Assembly (NCBI GenBank): GCA_002348345.1
Contig: DEAY01000217.1
Coordinates: 1 to 11,010, forward strand
Length of the DNA stretch: 11,010 bases
Source of the DNA: Verrucomicrobia bacterium UBA2970
GTDB taxonomy: Bacteria; Verrucomicrobiota; Verrucomicrobiia; Limisphaerales; AAA164-E04
Direction of reading: 5' to 3'
This document shows, piece after piece, positions 1 through 7,378 of the stretch; position 1 is the first letter of the stretch; each line of letters opens with the position of its first letter. The position numbers and the translations under genes were made by a program. Under the pieces are notes generated by a model. The model made no database searches, had not been told where the DNA came from, and saw only the letters and a list, made by a program, of their open reading frames with translations.

Positions 1-2
1 AA

Positions 3-638
3 GCAGGCCATCCACAACGGTTTGGGGATGGGCTTGAGGAGGTAAGAAAAAGGGGACTCCACGACCGCTACCAGTTGATCACCATCGCTCCTGAGTTCAC
101 CGCTCCGCCCTGGTTCGCCGATCATGACACCGACCCTGGGAAGCGCGACGAGAGCTTTCTGCTGAAGGACGTCATCCCCTTGATCGACCGGGGCTACCCG
201 ACGAAGCAAGGCCCCCAGTCACGCCTGCTGCTCGGCTTCTCGAAATCGGGTTGGGGCGCCATCAGTTTGATCCTCAGACATCCCCACCTCTTTCATCGGG
301 TCGCCGCTTGGGATCCCGGGGTCCGAATCGACACCGGTCCGATGAGCCGGACCGATCGCCAGGAGCGGATCCAATCCATCTTCGGAAATTCAAAAACCTT
401 CGAACGCTATCGACTCTCCAACCTCATCCGATGGAATGCCGACCAGTTGGGAAACGAAGCTCGTATCTTCTACTACCATTGCCAGGGAAATCGGGCAGCG
501 GGCGGTGCTCGGTTGCACCAACAAATGATCGGCATGGGGCTTCCCCACCACTACCTCTTCGAACCCGAGCGTCGGCATCGCTGGGACAGCGGCTGGATTC
601 CCAAGGCCGTTCGATTCCTCGCGGAGGGGACCCCCTGA
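3..638 (+). CDS. Alpha/beta-hydrolase fold protein, esterase-like (5'-truncated by window edge)
   Basis: The reading frame is open from the first complete codon at 3 to the TGA at 636-638. A TTG at 75 is the first in-frame start-type codon, but sense codons upstream (…GLEEVRKRGLHDRYQ) continue the same protein, so the true start lies left of the window. The fragment has a nucleophile elbow LLLGFSKSGWGA, followed by the helix start ISLILRHPHLF and a strand VAAWDPG. It ends with a His-containing segment RHRWDSGW, where a catalytic His is expected. This resembles small PVC-type hydrolases related to esterase D or the enterochelin esterases. The fifth position of the elbow is Ser rather than Gly (GxSxSG). 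Where many relatives have an acidic residue after the following strand, this protein reads YYHCQGNRAAGG, so the third triad member is unclear. The substrate is unknown. It is convergent with the sulfatase gene, 49 bp away. The fold call is fairly secure, the specificity is not, and any signal peptide would be outside the window. Confidence 0.75.
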   Translation, partial: AGHPQRFGDGLEEVRKRGLHDRYQLITIAPEFTAPPWFADHDTDPGKRDESFLLKDVIPLIDRGYPTKQGPQSRLLLGFSKSGWGAISLILRHPHLFHRVAAWDPGVRIDTGPMSRTDRQERIQSIFGNSKTFERYRLSNLIRWNADQLGNEARIFYYHCQGNRAAGGARLHQQMIGMGLPHHYLFEPERRHRWDSGWIPKAVRFLAEGTP

Positions 639-644
639 CCCCAC

Positions 645-661
645 AAAAGCCCGACGGCTCC
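645..661 (-). terminator. Weak intrinsic terminator for the sulfatase gene
   Basis: Read on the - strand, a hairpin AGCC-GTCG-GGCT (positions 659-648), extendable by G-T pairs, is followed directly by TTTT (648-645, sharing one stem base). It starts about 29 nt after the sulfatase stop, in the 49-bp convergent gap. The stem is only 4-6 bp and the T run is short, so termination may be inefficient. Confidence 0.4.
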
Positions 662-687
662 TCTCCTGTCCATTGGTTCGGCATCGA

Positions 688-2040
688 TCATTGGAAGGGC
701 TTCCAACTCTCGATCGCCGTTTGAACCCAAGAGAATTCCTCTTGCAGACGTTGGACTCGATCCGGTTCCAGCGACGAAAGATCCCGCCGCTCGTAGGGAT
801 CGATCTTGAGATTGAAGAGAAGGGGAGGATCTCGCAAAAGGGATTCCTCTCTGGCGCCGGTTTCGGGATGACGCGTCCGCTCCCGCGTGTAAAGGTGAAT
901 CTTGTAGTGGCCGCTTCGGTAGGCCATAGGCCGTCGGAAGTACGAAGCGTGGCGTTTTCGGGGACTCGCCTCGTCCCGAATCCAGAGCCCGGACATGTTG
1001 AGTGAATCAATGGCCTGGCCCGAAGGAATATCCACCCCGGCCAAGCTCGCCAGGGTCGCATACACATCGTAGTTCGCCATGAGCCCGTGGTTGACCTTGG
1101 GACGGATCCGACCCGGCCACGACACAATAAAAGGAACTCGCTCCCCCCCTTCCCAGGTGGTCGATTTTTCTCCCCTCAACAATCCCGACACCCCACTGAA
1201 CTCGGTGAACATCGTCCAGGGACCATTGTCACTGGTGAAGATCACGATCGTCCGTTCCCTTAAACCGGCCTCCTCGAGGGCCGAGACAATCTCACCCACC
1301 GACCCATCCAATTCCTCAATCACGTCCCCATAGACTCCATTCCGGCTTCGCCCTTGAAAGTCCTGGGAAGCAAAGATCGGAACGTGGGGCATGTTGTGAG
1401 CGAGATAGATGAAAAAGGGTTGATCGGCATGCTCATGGATAAGTCGAAGCGCCTCCTCGGTGTAGCGCTTGGTGAAAAGGGACTGAGGCACGACGGGGCC
1501 CTTGTTCTCGCGATTCACATAAATCGGGGTCTTCCAGGCCGATTCAGGAGCCTTACGAAACGACTCGTAGTTGGGCGAGGGCCCATCCCAATCGTTGCTC
1601 CCCTTCGTTCCATACCAATAGTCAAACCCCTGATCGAGAGGATGAAGCCCAGGCCCCAATTCAAGGTGCCATTTCCCCAACAACGCCGTGGCGTAACCCC
1701 TGGACTTTAGGAGTTCAGGAAGCGTGACGGCTGCCGCCAGGCGTCCCCACCGCTTTCCCTCTAGATCCCAAGGGCGACTGGCATGACAGCCCGTCATCAG
1801 GGCCCGCCGACTCGGAGCACACCAGGGGGCCGCATGGAAATCAGTCAGTCGTATTCCTGACTCGGCCAAGCGATCGATGTGAGGCGTTGAATTGAGAGGA
1901 TTACCGTAACAGCCCAAGTCACCATAGCCCAAATCGTCAGCCATGATGTAGATGACGTTGGGAGGCATTTCGGTTGCGTTCCCCGTTAAACGGCCAATCC
2001 CGACCACCAGAGCAAGACAAGTTTTGAGCCAACGTTTCAT
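688..2040 (-). CDS. Secreted formylglycine-dependent sulfatase (arylsulfatase family, S1 type)
   Basis: This is a 450-residue enzyme predicted to hydrolyse sulfate esters, probably on a sulfated polysaccharide or other organic sulfate outside the cytoplasm. A Sec signal covers about residues 1-22 (KR, then TCLALVVGIG, then TGNA). Catalytic features appear in family order: the metal-binding ADD at 34-36; the sulfatase signature CAPSRRALMTG at 74-84, in which Cys74 is the expected formylglycine precursor and Arg78 its partner; GKWHLE with Lys123 and His125; AHNMPH with His215; and TSDNG with the metal ligands Asp271 and Asn272, followed by Lys292. The C-terminal sub-domain ends with the usual FNLKIDPYERRDLSSL segment (409-424). 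The length is normal and all key residues are present. Activation needs a formylglycine-generating enzyme, which is not in this window. No Shine-Dalgarno motif precedes the ATG. A terminator at 2099-2124 separates it from the DUF1501 operon, so it probably has its own promoter in the 58 bp before the start, although I see no strong one. The substrate cannot be read from the sequence. Confidence 0.95.
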   Translation of the reverse strand: MKRWLKTCLALVVGIGRLTGNATEMPPNVIYIMADDLGYGDLGCYGNPLNSTPHIDRLAESGIRLTDFHAAPWCAPSRRALMTGCHASRPWDLEGKRWGRLAAAVTLPELLKSRGYATALLGKWHLELGPGLHPLDQGFDYWYGTKGSNDWDGPSPNYESFRKAPESAWKTPIYVNRENKGPVVPQSLFTKRYTEEALRLIHEHADQPFFIYLAHNMPHVPIFASQDFQGRSRNGVYGDVIEELDGSVGEIVSALEEAGLRERTIVIFTSDNGPWTMFTEFSGVSGLLRGEKSTTWEGGERVPFIVSWPGRIRPKVNHGLMANYDVYATLASLAGVDIPSGQAIDSLNMSGLWIRDEASPRKRHASYFRRPMAYRSGHYKIHLYTRERTRHPETGAREESLLRDPPLLFNLKIDPYERRDLSSLEPDRVQRLQEEFSWVQTAIESWKPFQ

Positions 2041-2291
2041 AAGCTGGAAGAGGCTCTTAGGCTAATTACCCAACCGTTGATCGCCAACTCCGATTGAGAA
2101 AAAAGAGCCCCCTCTATGGGGCTCCACCCATCCCCAAACTGGGGGGCACTCACCAAACCGAGACGGACACAAACCCCCTCGTTCGGAGACAAAGACTTGA
2201 CGAGGATGGAATGAACCATTCGCTGTGATCGCTCTCCCCGGCAATCCCTCCCTCCGACACTGGGCTTCCGGGAGTTGTCCCTCAAGGAACG
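2041..2291. other. Spacer between sulfatase and DUF1501 genes
   Basis: This 251-bp stretch holds the intrinsic terminator at 2099-2124 and a smaller inverted repeat, CCCC-AAACT-GGGG, near 2134-2146. Short open frames of 60 and 82 codons cross it on the - strand, but they run through the terminator hairpin, lack ribosome-binding sites and look like no family I know. I see no convincing gene here. The stretch between the DUF1501 stop and the terminator (2125-2291) would be an unusually long 3' untranslated region. Confidence 0.6.
2099..2124 (-). terminator. Strong intrinsic terminator of the cytochrome/DUF1501 operon
   Basis: On the - strand, a perfect 7-bp stem GAGCCCC/GGGGCTC (2124-2118 with 2111-2105) with a 6-nt loop is followed directly by six T residues (2104-2099). 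This is a textbook rho-independent terminator for leftward transcription. It lies about 170 nt after the DUF1501 stop and about 60 nt before the sulfatase start, so it should insulate the sulfatase gene from the operon. Confidence 0.85.
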
Positions 2292-3731
2292 CTAGGCGAT
2301 GATATCGTGGATTACCTTTCCGTGGACGTCCGTCAGCCGAAAATCTCGCCCGGAGTAGCGGTAAGTCAGACGTTCATGGTCCAAGCCCATAAGATGAAGA
2401 ATGGTGGCATGCAGATCGTGAACGTGAACCCGATTGGTCACCGCCGAACATCCAAACTCATCGGTGGCCCCATAAGTATAGCCAGGCTTCACCCCGCCTC
2501 CGGCCATCCAGACGGTAAACCCGTAGTGATCATGATCTCGGCCCTTGGTGCCCTCAGAGGTCGGAGCCCGACCAAACTCGCCGCCCCAAAGAATCAGGGT
2601 GTCCTCGAGGAGCCCGCGAAGTTTGAGATCCCGGATCAAGCCGGCGATTCCTTGGTCACATTGATGGGCCAACTCCCGGTGATGGGGGATATCGCCATGC
2701 CCCGTGTCCCAGGCGATATCATAGCCACTCACCGAATGGGAAATCTGCACCATGCGCACGCCCCTCTCCACCAGACGCCGAGCGATCAAGCAGCCTTGAG
2801 CGAACTCGCTCTCTCCATAGAGGTCCAAGGTGGCCTTCGATTCATGCCGGGTATCAAAAGCATCCGGAACGGCAAACTGCATTCGAAAGGCCATCTCCAT
2901 GGCGTGAATGCTTGATTCCAGCTTCTGATCGGCCCCCTGGCGTTCCAGATCAATCCCGTTCAATCGGGAAAGCAGGCTCGCCTGCTCCCGCTGCTCGGGT
3001 CGAGGAAGATGGGGATTACTCAGGTTCTGCAAAATGCTGCCGGGTTTCATGCTCGCGATATTGGCATACACCCCCGAGTAGGCCCCTGGAAGGAACGCGT
3101 TCCCCCAATGGGCCGACTTCCCCCGGGGTTGCGCCCGCGGGCTCATCGCCACGAGTCCAGGTAACTCCTGGTTCTCTGAGCCAAGGCCGTAGCAGAGCCA
3201 GGACCCAAGACTGGGACGACTCGGCTGCAGGTGACCCAGGTTGAACATCAACATCGCCCCGGCGTGCTCTGGGATATCGGTGTGCATCGAGTGAATGAAA
3301 CAGATCTCGTCCGATACTTCGGCAGTGTGACGAAAGATCTCGCTCACCCACTTTCCGGTTTGTCCATGCTGACGAAACTCAAACGGCGAGGGCAGCAAGC
3401 CATTCTTGGTATTGCGAAGCGATTTCTTGTCAACGACGGCCGGTCGCTCCCCCGCATGTTTGGCGATCATGGGCTTGTAGTCGAAGGTATCCACCTGCGA
3501 AGGACCGCCAGGCATGAACAACTGGATGACATGCTTTGCCTTGGGAGCAAAATGAGGCACCTTCGGCGCGAGGGGTGAAGCGAGCACCCCTTCAGCCCCC
3601 TGTTGGGCTTCTCCCATGACACTGGCCAGCCCCAAACTACCAAACCCGGCTCCGATCCGGCGCAATGCATCGCGCCGACTCAAGGGGGGAAAAGCATCAC
3701 GATGGTCGTTCATGGACGAGGATCTTGACAT
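2292..3731 (-). CDS. Tat-exported DUF1501 family protein
   Basis: This is a 479-residue DUF1501 protein. The family is abundant in Planctomycetes and Verrucomicrobia, has an alkaline-phosphatase/sulfatase-like fold, and has no settled biochemical role. A twin-arginine signal is visible: SRRDALRR at 18-25, then the hydrophobic segment IGAGFGSLGLASVMGEA. Family hallmarks follow in order: VIQLFMPGGPSQVDTFDYKP (68-87), GGEFGR (383-388), RDHDHYGFTVWMAGGGVKPG (398-417), and a C-terminal end typical of the family. Length and motifs look intact. The chosen ATG directly abuts the upstream TGA (TGA then ATG with no gap), so translation is probably coupled to the cytochrome gene. A second ATG at 3713 (Met7) would also leave the whole Tat signal, and neither has a Shine-Dalgarno motif. 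It is co-transcribed with the DUF1553 gene, an arrangement repeated many times in PVC genomes that implies a shared exported function. Confidence 0.95.
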   Translation of the reverse strand: MSRSSSMNDHRDAFPPLSRRDALRRIGAGFGSLGLASVMGEAQQGAEGVLASPLAPKVPHFAPKAKHVIQLFMPGGPSQVDTFDYKPMIAKHAGERPAVVDKKSLRNTKNGLLPSPFEFRQHGQTGKWVSEIFRHTAEVSDEICFIHSMHTDIPEHAGAMLMFNLGHLQPSRPSLGSWLCYGLGSENQELPGLVAMSPRAQPRGKSAHWGNAFLPGAYSGVYANIASMKPGSILQNLSNPHLPRPEQREQASLLSRLNGIDLERQGADQKLESSIHAMEMAFRMQFAVPDAFDTRHESKATLDLYGESEFAQGCLIARRLVERGVRMVQISHSVSGYDIAWDTGHGDIPHHRELAHQCDQGIAGLIRDLKLRGLLEDTLILWGGEFGRAPTSEGTKGRDHDHYGFTVWMAGGGVKPGYTYGATDEFGCSAVTNRVHVHDLHATILHLMGLDHERLTYRYSGRDFRLTDVHGKVIHDIIA

Positions 3732-6056
3732 TCACCGAACATACATGAACTCATTGGAACTGAGCAAGACCTGACAGTATTGCTTCCAACGAGTGAGCCC
3801 GACCTCGGGAGACGAACCGCGGCGCAAATAATCAAGGCCCTCTCGCCGCTCCTCTTCCGTGGGCTTCCGACCGTAAAGCACAAGGTAAGCCGCATCGATC
3901 CGTTCCGCGTCCGTCTCATTCTCCCGGGTCAACCGATCTGCAAACGCGTTGGCCCGAGCCAACATGAAGGGACTGTTCATCATGAAAAGGAACTGTTGTG
4001 GCATCACATTCGCGGTTCGCTGGGCGCTACTTGCCCGAGGAATGGGAAAATCAAACAATCGCAAAAACCGATCTGAATTCGAGGGATCATTTCGGCTCAC
4101 TTTTGCATAAAGCGTTCGACGGGAGCTCCCCACGATATTCTCGACCGGAGGCCCGCCCAGCATCTGCTCAAGCTCTCCCGTCACCGCCAGCAGGGAATCA
4201 CGCCAGGTCTCAACATCCATGCGGCGTGGGTTCATCCGCCACAACATCCGGTTGTCTCCATCCAGATCAAAGGCATCCCGATTAAACACGCTACCACTGC
4301 GATAGGTCGCTGAACCAAGAATCAGCCGATGGAGGGCCTTGAGCGACCAATCCGATCGGACCAATCGATCCGCCAACCAATCGAGTAACTCTGGGTGAGT
4401 TGGAGACTCCCCTAATTGACCGAAGTTGCTTGGCGTTCGCACTAAGCCCTGCCCGAAGTGATTCATCCAGACCCGGTTCACCATCACCCGAGCCGCCAAA
4501 GGATTCCTCTTCGACACCACCGCTTCAGCCAATTGACGCCGCCCGCTCCCCTCCCGAAACGAGTCCCGACCCTCGCCCGCAAGGATCCTCAGAAACCGCC
4601 GGGGCGCCATTGGCCCCTTCTTGAGCAGATTACCCCGCAAGGCCACTGCCATGTCCTCGGATCCGTGATCATGAAGGGTGTGCGCATAGGCGTATTTCGA
4701 AGGGGCCCTCTTCTTGAGTGCTTCCAACTCCCCTTTCCAGACTTCGAGTTGCCGCTTCTCCTCTCCCGTCAATTCCCGTTTCTCACCCTCAGCAACTTGC
4801 CTTGCCTTCCTCATCCGGTCCTCCACCGAGCGAATGGCTTTCTGGTGGTCGTGGTAGGCCTTGACCACCGGCGGCGCGACCAAGGGGGTCTCTCCCTCCC
4901 GTGAATTGTTGAAAACTCCAGCGATCGAATAGTAATCCTCGGTCGGGATGGGATCGAATTTATGGTCGTGACACCGCGCGCAAGACACCGTCAATCCCAA
5001 GAAGGCGCGAGAAAAGGTATCCACTCGATCATCCAGAGTCTCCCCCTTGGCCTGGGCAATGCTCTCGGGATCGCCGCCATCCGAAGAGTATCTCGGTCCC
5101 AAGGCCAAGAATCCCGTCCCGATCGCTTCGACTGGCCCGTCCTGGTCACCGGCGATTTGATGCCGCACAAAGTCATCATAGGCCAAATCCCCGTTGAAGG
5201 CCCCGACCACCCAATCTCGATATCGCCACGCATTGGGGAGCTTCCGGTTATCCTGCGTCCATCCGCCGGCATCACTGTAGCGCGCCACATCCAACCAGTG
5301 ACGCCCCCACCGCTCCCCATACTCGGGACGGCTCAAGAGCTCGTCAACCAATCGAACCCACGTGGTTTGGGGTCGGGCGCTATTCTCCTCTCGTTCAAGA
5401 GCCTCCACCCAATCCTGGAGCTCGGACGGCCGAGGCGGTAAGCCCAGCAAGTCAAGATACAAGCGCCGAACAAGAATCGCGGGCCTCGCAGCCTCTGCCT
5501 GGCTCAGGCCTTCCCTTGCCAATCGGGCGACCACAAATCGATCAATAGGATTGCTCATTCGGTAGTCGCCCTCGACCACCGGGGGAGGCGTCACCGACAG
5601 CGGTCGCCAAGCCCAGTGATCTCGCAGCCGATCCCATCGGTAACCCTCTTGATGATCTGCCGAGGTCGGGTTGGGCCATGGTGCCCCCAAGGAAACCCAT
5701 TCCACCATCGCCTCGATTTCGGCGGCACTTAGTCGACCCCGCCCCTCGGGTGGCATCCGTTCACCCACTCCTCGAATTCTCTGGATCAAGAGACTCGACG
5801 CAGCATCCCCCGGAACAATAGCCGGCCCGGATTCACCACCGGCCACGATGGTCTCGCGACGATCCAGGAAGAGCTTTGCCTTGAGGCTTTCCGATTCCTT
5901 ACTGTGGCAATCATAGCAGCGATTCACCAACAGCGGCCGAATCTTGGATTCGAACAACTCAAGGCCCCGGTTTTTCTCTGAAGCCTCCGCAATGAATCCG
6001 AAACTCAAACAGACGAACCCGACGAACGGTTTCAAATTGAAGGTGGATCCAGCCAT
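3732..6056 (-). CDS. Exported planctomycete-type cytochrome c protein, PSCyt1-DUF1549-DUF1553
   Basis: This is a 774-residue multidomain protein and the first gene of a two-gene operon. An N-terminal Sec signal lies at about residues 8-25 (hydrophobic core FVGFVCLSFGFIAEA). The PSCyt1 cytochrome domain follows, with the haem c site CYDCH at 47-51 and a likely axial Met at 101 in ERMPPEGRG. The DUF1549 (PSCyt2) domain spans about 165-385 and carries a second CxxCH, CARCH at 359-363, in the family motif CARCHDHKFDPIPTEDYY. A Lys/Glu-rich, probably coiled-coil, segment runs from 400 to 450. DUF1553 (PSD1) occupies about 505-774, with LAARVMVNRVWMNHFGQGLV and FDFPIPRASSAQRTANVMPQ. The protein is compact: no LamG/concanavalin-type or other carbohydrate-binding insert is seen between the domains, unlike many longer relatives. 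The presence of haem is inferred from the motifs, and electron transfer or redox chemistry is a plausible but unproved role. No Shine-Dalgarno motif precedes the ATG, and the start was chosen because it gives a normal signal peptide. Confidence 0.95.
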   Translation of the reverse strand: MAGSTFNLKPFVGFVCLSFGFIAEASEKNRGLELFESKIRPLLVNRCYDCHSKESESLKAKLFLDRRETIVAGGESGPAIVPGDAASSLLIQRIRGVGERMPPEGRGRLSAAEIEAMVEWVSLGAPWPNPTSADHQEGYRWDRLRDHWAWRPLSVTPPPVVEGDYRMSNPIDRFVVARLAREGLSQAEAARPAILVRRLYLDLLGLPPRPSELQDWVEALEREENSARPQTTWVRLVDELLSRPEYGERWGRHWLDVARYSDAGGWTQDNRKLPNAWRYRDWVVGAFNGDLAYDDFVRHQIAGDQDGPVEAIGTGFLALGPRYSSDGGDPESIAQAKGETLDDRVDTFSRAFLGLTVSCARCHDHKFDPIPTEDYYSIAGVFNNSREGETPLVAPPVVKAYHDHQKAIRSVEDRMRKARQVAEGEKRELTGEEKRQLEVWKGELEALKKRAPSKYAYAHTLHDHGSEDMAVALRGNLLKKGPMAPRRFLRILAGEGRDSFREGSGRRQLAEAVVSKRNPLAARVMVNRVWMNHFGQGLVRTPSNFGQLGESPTHPELLDWLADRLVRSDWSLKALHRLILGSATYRSGSVFNRDAFDLDGDNRMLWRMNPRRMDVETWRDSLLAVTGELEQMLGGPPVENIVGSSRRTLYAKVSRNDPSNSDRFLRLFDFPIPRASSAQRTANVMPQQFLFMMNSPFMLARANAFADRLTRENETDAERIDAAYLVLYGRKPTEEERREGLDYLRRGSSPEVGLTRWKQYCQVLLSSNEFMYVR

Positions 6057-6211
6057 ATCCGAGTGAGGATAGGACGACCCTCAACCGGAAAGCAAGCGGT
6101 GGCATCAAGGTCATGCGTTGAGGTCCCTTTGGTGCTTCCCCCAACCGAGCCACCGCCTCGGCCACTCCGCCAGGCTTGAATCCTGCGATCTCGCCGGGTT
6201 AGGCTGCCGAC
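6057..6211. promoter_or_regulatory. Divergent intergenic region, presumed promoters for both flanking genes
   Basis: This 155-bp gap lies between the start of the cytochrome gene (leftward) and the start of the beta-helix gene (rightward), so both promoters should lie here. I could not find a convincing -35/-10 pair in either direction. A short hairpin, CCGAG-N7-CTCGG, is at 6145-6161. An 8-bp inverted repeat, GCGGTGGC/GCCACCGC, spans 6096-6103 and 6149-6156. The regulatory assignment rests only on position. Confidence 0.45.
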
Positions 6212-7336
6212 ATGCTGGTACCCCGGATTCCGATTCAAAACCTCCTCTCTTGGATGATCGTTTGGACCGCCACCACCACTTCGTTTCCAATGACCACGCA
6301 GGGATCCCAGTCAGGGTGGCAAGCACGCACGGTTCTCGTTTCAAAACAAGGCGACAACACGGTGGTTCAATCGTTCGCTCCGAGACGCAAGCTCTTGATC
6401 AGCGCCGACCCTCAAGTGGCGATTGAGTGGGCCCTGGCCCACGCAGCGAACACCCTTCTCCTGGCCGGCCACTATTTGATCAACGACCGAATCGACATCC
6501 CCCGCCCCGGCGTGACCCTCATCATCGAGCAAGAAGCCAAGATCGAGCTCAATGCCACCACCTCACACACCTCGATCGGCTTCGGTTCCAACCGAAAACC
6601 TGGATACTGGCAGATCGTCCCGCTCATTTACAATGAGGGTCACCACGACGTCGAAATTATCCTTTTCGGGACCTTGACCCATTCCCTATGGGACAAGAAA
6701 ACAAGCGGCAAACAAACATTCCCACTCATCTTCGACGGACGCAACGAAGAGAAAAAATGCGGGATCACCGGCGGACGAATCGTGATTCTCGGATCATCCC
6801 AACAGTCGTTTTGGATCGTTGACTCGAAGGCAGTCGACGTTCCGTTGGTCGCCCTCGACACCGGACTCGATGCCGCCCTAGTCCTGGAAGGGTCAGAAGA
6901 CTGTCGCCTGGGCATGATCACCAATCTTGCCCGCATCAAAAACGGGGAAACCGGAGAGACGGTCGATCTCAATTCTCGAAACCGTGGCATTCACATCGAG
7001 CGTCTGATCGGAGAGCGTTCCTTCGAGATCATCGACTGCAACGAAAGCCATGCCAGCGTCGATACAATCGTTTCGATCGGAGTCCCGAGAAAGCTCACGG
7101 GCGGTGAAGCGCAATCCGGCCCCAGGTTCACCTCCCGTCAGTCCCACCTGACTCGATCGCTTGAGGTCCGCAACACTTTGATTCTCGGCGACGCCACAGG
7201 GGCCATGTTGACACCCACGATCCCCCCCCTGTTGAAATCTCTGCCTCGATTCTCCGTCAATGCGATCGTGGATGTCGACTTGACCAAGGGCCAAAGTGCC
7301 CGCTTCCAGAAAACAGTCGAGATCAAGCTCCGATAG
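6212..7336 (+). CDS. Exported protein of unknown function, probable right-handed beta-helix
   Basis: This is a 374-residue protein that I do not recognise as a named family. A hydrophobic segment, NLLSWMIVWTATTTSF (10-25), looks like a Sec signal, with the mature chain starting around 27-35. Residues 66-118 (…PQVAIEWALAHAANTLLLAG, INDRIDIPRPGVTLIIEQ) resemble the capping helix and first coils of pectate-lyase-like proteins. Short repeating strand-turn units with G, N and D at turns continue to about residue 330 (GITGGRIVILG, AALVLEGSEDCRLG, RGIHIERLIGE). The stretch 345-374 is less regular. I see no diagnostic pectate lyase Asp/Arg/Lys catalytic set, so it may bind rather than cleave polysaccharide. 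The start at 6212 is the longest; Met15 at 6254 would shorten the signal n-region, and neither has a Shine-Dalgarno motif. It is the only complete + strand gene here, divergent from the cytochrome operon and convergent with the monooxygenase gene. Confidence 0.8.
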   Translation: MLVPRIPIQNLLSWMIVWTATTTSFPMTTQGSQSGWQARTVLVSKQGDNTVVQSFAPRRKLLISADPQVAIEWALAHAANTLLLAGHYLINDRIDIPRPGVTLIIEQEAKIELNATTSHTSIGFGSNRKPGYWQIVPLIYNEGHHDVEIILFGTLTHSLWDKKTSGKQTFPLIFDGRNEEKKCGITGGRIVILGSSQQSFWIVDSKAVDVPLVALDTGLDAALVLEGSEDCRLGMITNLARIKNGETGETVDLNSRNRGIHIERLIGERSFEIIDCNESHASVDTIVSIGVPRKLTGGEAQSGPRFTSRQSHLTRSLEVRNTLILGDATGAMLTPTIPPLLKSLPRFSVNAIVDVDLTKGQSARFQKTVEIKLR

Positions 7337-7378
7337 GAGGCGTGGGCCTTGACCCAGCGAATCTCCCATGATCATTTC

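Noticed and set aside
390..1127. 245-codon open frame on the - strand across the hydrolase/sulfatase junction
   Set aside because: It overlaps two well-supported genes in another frame, has a composition typical of an out-of-frame shadow and matches no family I know.
2037..2285. 82-codon open frame on the - strand whose stop overlaps the sulfatase ATG (ATGA)
   Set aside because: The overlap looks operon-like, but the frame runs through a strong intrinsic terminator and encodes no recognisable protein.
2307..2915. 202-codon open frame on the + strand
   Set aside because: It lies wholly antisense to the DUF1501 gene, whose family motifs are clear, and has no ribosome-binding site or recognisable domain.
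4458..5441. 148- and 159-codon open frames on the + strand
   Set aside because: Both are antisense to the DUF1549/DUF1553 coding region and have a low-complexity, Pro/Arg/Leu-rich shadow composition.
6096..6156. 8-bp inverted repeat GCGGTGGC/GCCACCGC, 45 nt apart, in the divergent spacer
   Set aside because: It could be an operator pair, but by rough estimate an 8-bp inverted repeat in a spacer this size has a substantial chance of arising at random, so it is kept only as a note.
7335..7340. Perfect AGGAGG Shine-Dalgarno sequence just after the beta-helix gene stop
   Set aside because: The following TTG opens only a 13-codon frame, and the next + strand frame is antisense to the monooxygenase gene. 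It is probably chance.
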